Positions 50,901 to 59,900 of a stretch of 64,000 nt of DNA are shown piece by piece. Numbering within the stretch: position 1 is the stretch's first letter; every line of letters begins with the position of its first letter. The stretch comes from Promerops cafer (taxonomy: Eukaryota; Chordata; Aves; Passeriformes; Nectariniidae): positions 131,327-195,326 of the forward strand of contig VZSE01006123.1 of the NCBI GenBank assembly GCA_013398275.1, read 5' to 3'. The position numbers and the translations under genes were made by a program. The notes below the pieces were generated by a model. It was not told the DNA's origin. It searched no databases and was given only the letters and a program-made list of their open reading frames with translations.

Positions 50901-53900
50901 ACTGCTATCAAGTATTTCTAAAGGAAATACTTCCTAAAGAATACTTTCTCTGAGAAAGTAATGCAGAATAAAGCCACAGAATTTTGAGACTGAAATTAGC
51001 TAGCACTTTGGGTCGACTTCAAAGGGAAGATGTGGGGAGTGAGATTTTGCTTGGGTTGAAGAATGATAATGCAATTTAAAAGGAAAATGGAAATCAAATA
51101 CATGGCATCCTACAAACACAAAGCACTGGGGAAAGAGGTATAAACTGATAACAGTGGATGGGGTTTAGCACAAAGATAATTCCAACAGTTCTCAGTACAG
51201 CTGAGATGAAATCAATATATGGACAGTCTTAGGCCTCATACCACCTCTTCAACAGCATTCCTTAAACTGAAATTCACCTAACGTCTGTGGCCACTCAAAN
51301 CCCCTCTCTCCTTACAGCTGATGCAGCCATAAGCCAACATCTTATTGGAATTCACAGCTGAAGCTACAAGTTCTAGAACAACCCACAAATGTTTGAGGAG
51401 GAGAGGGGGAATGGAAAAATAAGCTGTTTATTTCAGGGGATTTTAAAAAAAAGCTTTTCCTCAAGTTAGATATTTGACAACATTTCAGCTGAAAACATGA
51501 CAGGAGATGTATTTTCCTGCTGATTCAAACACAGCAGTTGAAAACTGGAGACACTTTAATATTTAATAAACTGGTTCCCACCCACCTCTCTCAAGAAAAA
51601 AGAGAACTCAAAGAACTGTAGGAGCAAAAGTGATTCTGCCATGATGACTTGGTTTTGTAATATTCAGTATTTAGAAAGCCAGCATAAGAATGGGACTAAA
51701 GAGGGAAAAGTGCATAATGATTCCTGAATGACAGGCTGAATTTTTTTGGAAGTGCCATCTGTCGCTTGTTTGGAGTTGATAAATAATTTTGAAAACATTC
51801 CCTGATGTATTACAAAATATCTGTATCATTGTTCAGTATAGAACAGCACTTAAAAATGTTCCCCAAGAAATACATGCAAATTTGAATGCTGCTTTTACAG
51901 CAATGTCCCATTCTGGCAGCTGTTTCATACCTTTCCTACATTTACTGTGTCAAGAGGCAGAGATAAGTTGTGAGGATATCGTTTATATTCATTAAGAACA
52001 GATATTTAATATTTTAAAAACTATATGGAGAGATAAATATTTAACGAAAACCTTCAAGCAGGCATGTAATTTAAAAGACAGATTTTAGTTTATCAGGAAA
52101 AAAAGGCAGCATGACACTAATATTTCCATAAAGAAAGGAAACTGCATAGTAGAGAAATACATAAAAAATACAAGCAATCTTAGAATTAAACTTGAACCTG
52201 TAATATGTGTTTTCCTTTTTAAAAAACTCCAAAAATTAGACAGAGTTTGACAAAATGCAGACTCCCTACGATGACACTGTTAAAAAACCTGTAATTACTC
52301 ATTTGTTTTTTGGAATTACCCGTTTGATTGAGGCATGTGTTTTCCTAATTTTGAGATTACCTTTCTTTTCTTTATGCCTTGAGACTGAACAAGGCTGTGA
52401 GGAGAGCATGTGGCTGCAAGGAATCAGCAGAGGGACAGAACAGATGTGGTGACATCTAGCAACACCTCTCTGAAATGCAGCCCAGCAGGCTGTTTGATTT
52501 AAATCACCTGTTTCACCTTCCTGGCCACGAGGCTCCCCCCAGCCTCCTTGCCCTGGCTGATTTTGAAGCTCCATCAGTTTCTGGGTACTCACTGAAAGGC
52601 TGGTGGTGTTTGGAACATACTGATCCTGTTCTCCCAGCAGAACATCAATCACAGGGTGCCTCCCATTTTTTATGATTATTTCTTTACGACTGTCTTGCAC
52701 AATTGGTCTGCAAAAGAGGAAAGGTATTAATCTCAGTGTTCTCTGGATATGTAAAACCACTGTAACTGAGGCCTGCAGGATGGTCACCTGTGAGGTAAGT
52801 ATTTTGTGAAAAAAAATACAAATTATAAAAATTAATTACTGCTATCAAGTATTTCTAAAGGAAATACTTCCTAAAGAATACTTTCTCTGAGAAAGTAATG
52901 CAGAATAAAGCCACAGAATTTTGAGACTGAAATTAGCTAGCACTTTGGGTCGACTTCAAAGGGAAGATGTGGGGAGTGAGATTTTGCTTGGGTTGAAGAA
53001 TGATAATGCAATTTAAAAGGAAAATGGAAATCAAATACATGGCATCCTACAAACACAAAGCACTGGGGAAAGAGGTATAAACTGATAACAGTGGATGGGG
53101 TTTAGCACAAAGATAATTCCAACAGTTCTCAGTACAGCTGAGATGAAATCAATATATGGACAGTCTTAGGCCTCATACCACCTCTTCAACAGCATTCCTT
53201 AAACTGAAATTCACCTAACGTCTGTGGCCACTCAAACACCTGATGGTGATCTCTGGACTGGCCACACCAGCACCTTTACAGCTCCCCTTCACTGCCTGAG
53301 AGTCCTGAAGAATTGTCAGTGCAAAGGAGGAGCCTCCCAGCACACTGCAGGAGGGGCTCACCTCTCTCCAGCACCTCTGCCCCTGACCCGGCTGCCCCAC
53401 CTGCCTCAGGCAGGGCCGTAGGAAACAATCCTCACAAACCAAAAAACATTCCTCCAAAATAATACTAAAGTCCAGTCTTCCCTCCAGCAGCCCTCCAGAA
53501 TTAATTATTGACACCTTCCCTGCAGCTGAGGTTTCACTGAGAAGTCTCCTTCCTGCTAGCTTATAAGCTCTAAGCCAATCTAAAATTCAGTGAATTATTT
53601 ACATTCTGCACAGTGATTTAATCAGATTTCAGTTTGTTTTCTCATCTGAGTATACCGAAATAAGTGAGCAATTATTTTCCAAGAGATTTTGATAGAGAGA
53701 CACACAAGATCCCAAGAGCCCAGAAGAGATCGGTATTTTCTTTAATGATGTATCAAAGCAGAAGTATCTGCAAGTGGATTTCTCTTCATCCCCCTATCTG
53801 TGTGTGGGTCTTGGGCAGAAGCAGCAGCTCAGCTCATCAGCTCTTACACATGAGCCCTGCTGAGGCATCACCACTGCTCTGCAACCTGCAACTAATTAAT

Positions 53901-56900
53901 TAAACCTATTAATTATTAATTAATTAAATTAATTAAACCTATTAATTACCTGAGATACACCTTTCAAAAATACCTCAGATACCCTAGACTCTTAGGTATT
54001 AGAAAGATACCATAAACTCAGTCCTTGCTGAGAATAAAAAACAATAACTTTTAAAGAAAGACAGGAAAGAAGTCCATGCAGAGTCCAGCACTTATTTACA
54101 TGTAAGTAAGATATCATCTACTAGACTCAGGTCAAACAACAAACATTAGGATGTCAAATTTGAACTGCAATGTTTACAGATTTGCACTAAGTCCAGAAGC
54201 GTTGCTCTGCAAAATCAGACTAATTTGAAACTACTGTAAACATTTCTAATAGTGTTTTTTATCACAGCACACATATTAAAACATAATTTATTCTAAATAC
54301 GCTCTCATAATTCCAAATGAAATCCTTCGTAAAAATTAAAAATTAAAAATTAAAAATTGCTTACCTGCAGTAGTCTCCTTGTTTGGCCACCTGGGCCAAT
54401 GAGAACAGGCAGTCCACAGTTGCTAGGTGACTAATGGCTTTAGACACGGGGTGATAATGTTCACTGAAATGGCTGCATCAAAACAGGGAAAAGTTACACA
54501 AAAACAGGGGAAGAAAGAATTCCGTACAAATACAAAAGGACTGTCAAAATGCACCCCATGCAAGCTCCTCACAGGGCTCCCCTGCTCTTCAAATCACTCT
54601 GAATCCAAATCTCCCAGCAGTGCATGAGACACAACAAGGGGACCTTAATCAGGGGGGACTTCACCTCCCATTCCTACAGTGAGTTATTTTCTAAGCACAG
54701 AAAATCAGGCAAAATTAAATTCGTTAGACAGCTCATAAAGGGTCAGCAGTTGATCCCTGCTGCCTAAATGAGGGGTACAAAACTGCCACAATTTATCAGA
54801 ATTTATACAGACTAAAAGCAGCTACACACTAACTACTGATCCAGCCTCAGCCATAAGGTACAGCCAAACTAAGAGTGTCTGATCACAGCAGTTGTCTAAA
54901 ATTTCAACTATTTATGGTATCTACAACAGAAAATTCAAGAACTCCTTTTCAATTTCTGCTGCTGCTTCCCCAGTACAATAATGATGTTACCAGAAGAACA
55001 GAGGTTTCAGTGGAGCTCATCCTCTTAATCCTGTGGAATTTCTTTTCTCCTCTCTCCTAGTCTCAAAGCTACAATATAGACTTTAAAGCCAGCAGGGGAG
55101 CAAAATTTAATAAACAAAGACATAAATGAATGGAGGGGTGGGGAAGAAGAGCACTTTCCTACACACAGGTCTTCCTTTTTGTCTGCTGCTCTCCTATAGC
55201 ACTACTGAGAACAGGCAAGTGAACATGGAGAGAACTATTTTATAGTACTGCAAAGGAAACACAACACAACAGGAGAAGTGTGAATTGGAATGTTTTTCCA
55301 GTTTCTACTCAATTTTCTGGGTTCCCAATGGTAGGCAAATCCAGTGAGACAGCTTGAGCAGGGACTTGTGATGGTCTTACAAACTATCACTGCACGACAA
55401 GAGGAACCATTTCAGCAGTTCTGCAATTCATGCAAGTAAAAAATAACAGATAATCAGGCAACTGAAAAGGTAAAGGCATTCAGAAGTTCAGGAAGTATTT
55501 TTTAAACTACAATTTTGAAGCCCCTTTGGATAAACAGACTAATAGCCCCACTGAAAACTCTGATCTCAGACACAACACACGTGCCAGATGTGAGGGACAA
55601 TAAAACTCCCACTCTACTTTCTAACAAATGCTCATAGACAGGGCAGCGTACAAAATAGAAAAAATAATAAAATTACTACATAATATTAGTAAGCAATATA
55701 ATAAACCCAGTGAAACCAAATAGATTCAGCTTCACTCAGAGTCAGCTGTACTTTCAGATTGTTAATGCTGTGCTGTTACTTTTTGAACTTCGGGAAACAC
55801 CCCAAGTTCATATATTCTATACTTAGAGGTGTGTTTTCACCAGGACTTTAAAACGTGAGAGACATCACTGGTGCTCTCAGGACTCGGGCCCAGAGGTCTT
55901 GCCCTGAAATGCTTCAGAACGAAGAGCAGCGTTTTAACTGACTGCGGCGGCGGCTGCCGCGGACGCCGCAATGATTTGTTCACACAGCAAGGGCTGCCAG
56001 CCTCCGTCCGCAGAGCGGAGCGGAGCGGAGCGGAGCGGAGCGCGGGGCTGGCAGCTGGCTCTGCCCGGGGCACTCACTCCAGGAAGCGCAGCCACTGGGC
56101 GCTGCAGTCACGGCCGAGCTGCTCGCGGAGCTGCTGCAGGGCTCTGCAGTGTTCTGTGACGAACGGCGAGTGGAAGCGGCTGACGGCCTTGGTGCTGCAG
56201 CGGGAGGGAGAGAGGGCTCGCTGGCACTCGGGGTCACAGGCAATCGGCCGCAGCATCCACGCGCAAAACCGCACTCGTTCCCCAGCCTCTGCGCGCCCCC
56301 ACAACGGACCTTGTCAGGAAAAGTTCTCGCACCGAGATGGCAAACGCCACTGACCCCAGTGAACCCTGCCGCGGGTGACGTGGTGGCTCACGGCAGCAGT
56401 GCCCACTCGGGAGGGTCTGGAAGGCACCGCCACCCACGTTTACACATCCCACCAAACCGATCAGCAACAGCTGCCCAAGTGCACGAGTGGCTGATGGACA
56501 ACCAAGCAGACAGAAACAAATTCACTGTAGAGAGGGAAAACGCCGTGATGAGCCTGAAATAAACATGGCTCATACGGACTGTCTTGCTAGTTTTCACTTG
56601 AGATGCTTGCTATTTATTTATGTATTTTCACCAAGGACTCCATTTGGCACATCCAGGCATTCTTTTACAGAATCCAGATTAGCTGTAATTTGTTCACCAT
56701 GTTAATTCTGTCTGATCTGTGCACTTCTGAGTATTAAAAGAAGTTTAATTAAAAGAGAACTGAGTGTTAATTCCTGCATAAGTGAGTAGAGCATCACAAC
56801 AGAGTTCAACCTGGCGAGAGATGTCTGTGCTCACACATGACACACTGGGGCTTGCAGAGAATTCAGCATTTACATGGATATTGTAACTTTCAGGTATTCA

Positions 56901-59900
56901 AACCATTCAAATCATATAAATCAAATGACTGAAAAGAAAAAAAACGCCAACTACATAAGTCTGTGCATCTGTGTTTCACCTGCTGGAAAATTATCCAAAA
57001 CAAAGCTTGCATTACACCACATACCAAAGCAAGAAGAACTGGTCTGTATGAGTAAATAAAATGGTATTTTAAATGCATTGAATTTACTGAGATGTATAGG
57101 CAGCTGTTTGCACAGCTACTTTAATCTGTCTGAATAAAACAATAGCAATCAAAATTGTATGAAGGATTTGCACGTGCAAGCTACAGGCACAGCTGAATCA
57201 AGGCCACAGATATGACACCAGTACAGGCACCTTGAAGGACTGGGTGAGTAAATCTGTGCTCTGAGGATGTACTGTGCAAACACAAGCATTGTAACAAATC
57301 AATTTTTCTCACTTTTGTTTGGGTTTGTTTTTTTCTTTTAGGCAACAGATTTACAATTTGGTTGGGTTTTCAGCTAAAAAAATCCCCAACAAACCTTAAC
57401 ACACGGGACAATGAGAATGTGTATGTAATGAATTGTAATAGCAATTTACCTTTTGTTTTTTCTTCTGTAGTAAAGCAGAACTGAACTTCAAAGATATTTT
57501 ACATACCTACTAACCATAACCCAGTCAGATGGCACAGATGATTTATGGGAATTCTTGACTTCTATCAAAAACTGAAACAACAGAAATGTAATGTTACACA
57601 TCACAGGAAGTCAGGAAGCCTGGAGAATCAGAATCATTTATCCAGAAACTGCAAGCATCAGAGGAAAACCATATTCAGCCTGAAGAGAACGAGCAGACCA
57701 GAAGGGAATGTTCTTTTCTCCCCCCAAAAAAGCTGGGGTTATGACATACATCACCCCTCTGCCCCTGGAGAACTGTGCTTCAGGTTTGAGTGAGCTCAGG
57801 GTCAGACAAGGAGGCACAGGCAAAACCAGCAGCAGTGTCAGGATGCTCAGTGCAGTGAAATTTACGTGACGTGTTTGTTTTATATGATTCATGTCAGTTA
57901 TCTCTGTAACAATAGCCTGAGGTCCTGGATGTCAGAGAGTTGAGGCATTCTCACGTCACAGAATTCAGCTGGAAAACGAATTTCCTGCAGAGATTAGGTT
58001 AACACAGAACCTGACCACATTTACAGAAAGCCACAAGACCCATGTCTGGCAAAACTTCTCCATTGCAGCTAATAAGATTTAGGAAGAAACTTCCAGAGGA
58101 GCCAGCAATCATCCTCAAGAACAAACAAGGATGACAATCCTAACACAAGAATAGAGCAAGGACAGGGTGCACTAATTCCTAATTCACCCAAAACATTTCC
58201 AAGGTATTTCTCTGTTGTGAGGGAGCGTTTGAATTTGACATCTATCAGGGTGCTACAAGAACATAGGAAGATTATACCATACAGATCTAAGGAAGGAAGA
58301 GCTCAAATCAAATAAGTTCCTGTTCTAGTCCTGTGTTCCATTCCTCCAATGCAATTGAGTTTCCATTACTTCCACTCCTCTGGCATCTTTCTCTTCCTCA
58401 CTGACCATATTCTCTGACCCCTCTCTGCTGCCTCTTTTGGTGTCTGTTAAACACTCACACCAGATGCAATGAAGTAAGAGCTGTGCCCAGCCTCTGCAGC
58501 TCCTTTCATCAAGGCACCCACACATATCTCTGTCTGCAGAGGTTTCTGCCCTGCTACAAAGGCCTCCTCTCTGAGATGTGTGCTGCCTCCGAAACCACTT
58601 TTCAGTCCTTCCTCAGGTGTTCTCCTCTCATTGATCAGCTCCTCTCTTTTCCTTTACTTCACACAGATGGCAGCTATTAACCCAGTTTCCCTGAGAGAAA
58701 CCTTTCAGATCCTGCTCTTCCCTGGCTCAGACAATACTCACACACACTTTCCCACTTTTCCTTTGGATTTCAGCCTCTGTGCTGACAGCCCACCCAACTC
58801 CTGGGCTGTGTTTTTCGTGTTCTCAGCCTCACTCTCAACAGGAACATCCACCTCAGGTCTTTATCAAAGGCTGCTGTCTCTAATTCATCCCTTCCCTCAT
58901 TTGCAGCAGCGTCTATTTGCCCTCTCCTGTGTCTCTTGGATCCTTCTCAGCTTCCTAAGTGCCCCATGGGCCAATTCCAGCCCCTTCCCTCCCTGTCCTC
59001 ACCCACCCCTCTCTTCTACTCATAACTCTCATCCTGTTTCCTGACTTCTTTCTTTCCCCAGTTTTCTGCAGAGCTTTTCCCAGCCTCCTGCTCTCAGTTC
59101 CAGAGGACAACGCTGAGCAGTGCTACCTCACTGCTGCTGTCAGTTTCCCCACAAACGTGGCAGGCTCTGTTGTCTCTGTTTTTTACCACTGAACCTCTCA
59201 GCTGGCTGCATCACATCCTGCCCACACTTGTGCAGCATCCACGAACAAAAGTTCCAGTCCAGAACACCATTTCTGGGAATTGGAAGTAAAACAACACTTA
59301 TCACTCTTTAATACCGTTGCCTCTTCTCTCCCATCTTTCAAATTACAGTCTGACTCAGTACTCAGAAATCCTTTCACCATTCTTCAAATTAACCAAATGC
59401 TGTGCTTCCTGGTTCTCTGAGAGTATTCCAGTACTTAATAGCCATACAATTAACCTTGGAAGTATGTGTTTTTACGCAGACAGAAAAGCAGAGCATTACT
59501 GAACCAAATTCAACTGCACTAATGTGTTTCTATTATTTAAGTCACGAAAGTGACTGACTTAACAAATAAAGGAGTCACTCGGTGAGAAAGTTGCTCTTCA
59601 AAGTTGTACAAAAGATTACAGTCAAATGCCCTCATGAAGCACCACACTCAGGGAACAGAGTTCCAGCTAGGTCCCGCTTTTAAGCTATTTTCTGGGCAAG
59701 GATGGGTACAGTCATACATAATAAACCCCACAGTACCTCTTGACCCGAAACTGTAACATACTCTGCAGAAGGGTTCTTAATCTGTTTACGAATATCCGGC
59801 AGATGCAACTGGATTTTAGAAAGCACATCCTGGATCTCCTCCTTTTTCTTTCGGATGGCAGGGAAGTCTGTGAGGTCCTTGAACAACTGTGTCTTGTCTC

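Larger units (their letters stand above)
49364..53236. repeat. 1,936-bp perfect tandem repeat around a single N
   Basis: Unit A is 49364-51299 and unit B is 51301-53236, with one N at 51300. Unit B begins at the same base (CCCCTCTCTCCTTACAG) and ends at the same base (GGCCACTCAAA). Four open frames of 65 to 162 codons translate identically in both units, including the MSH3 exon 19 frame. Unique sequence continues on both sides. This is the signature of two contigs whose overlapping ends were placed head-to-tail with a minimal gap. Confidence 0.95.

Noticed and set aside
49364..53236. Real segmental duplication creating a second MSH3 exon 19
   Set aside because: Copies are identical, joined by a single N, and using both exons breaks the frame; an assembly artefact is far simpler.
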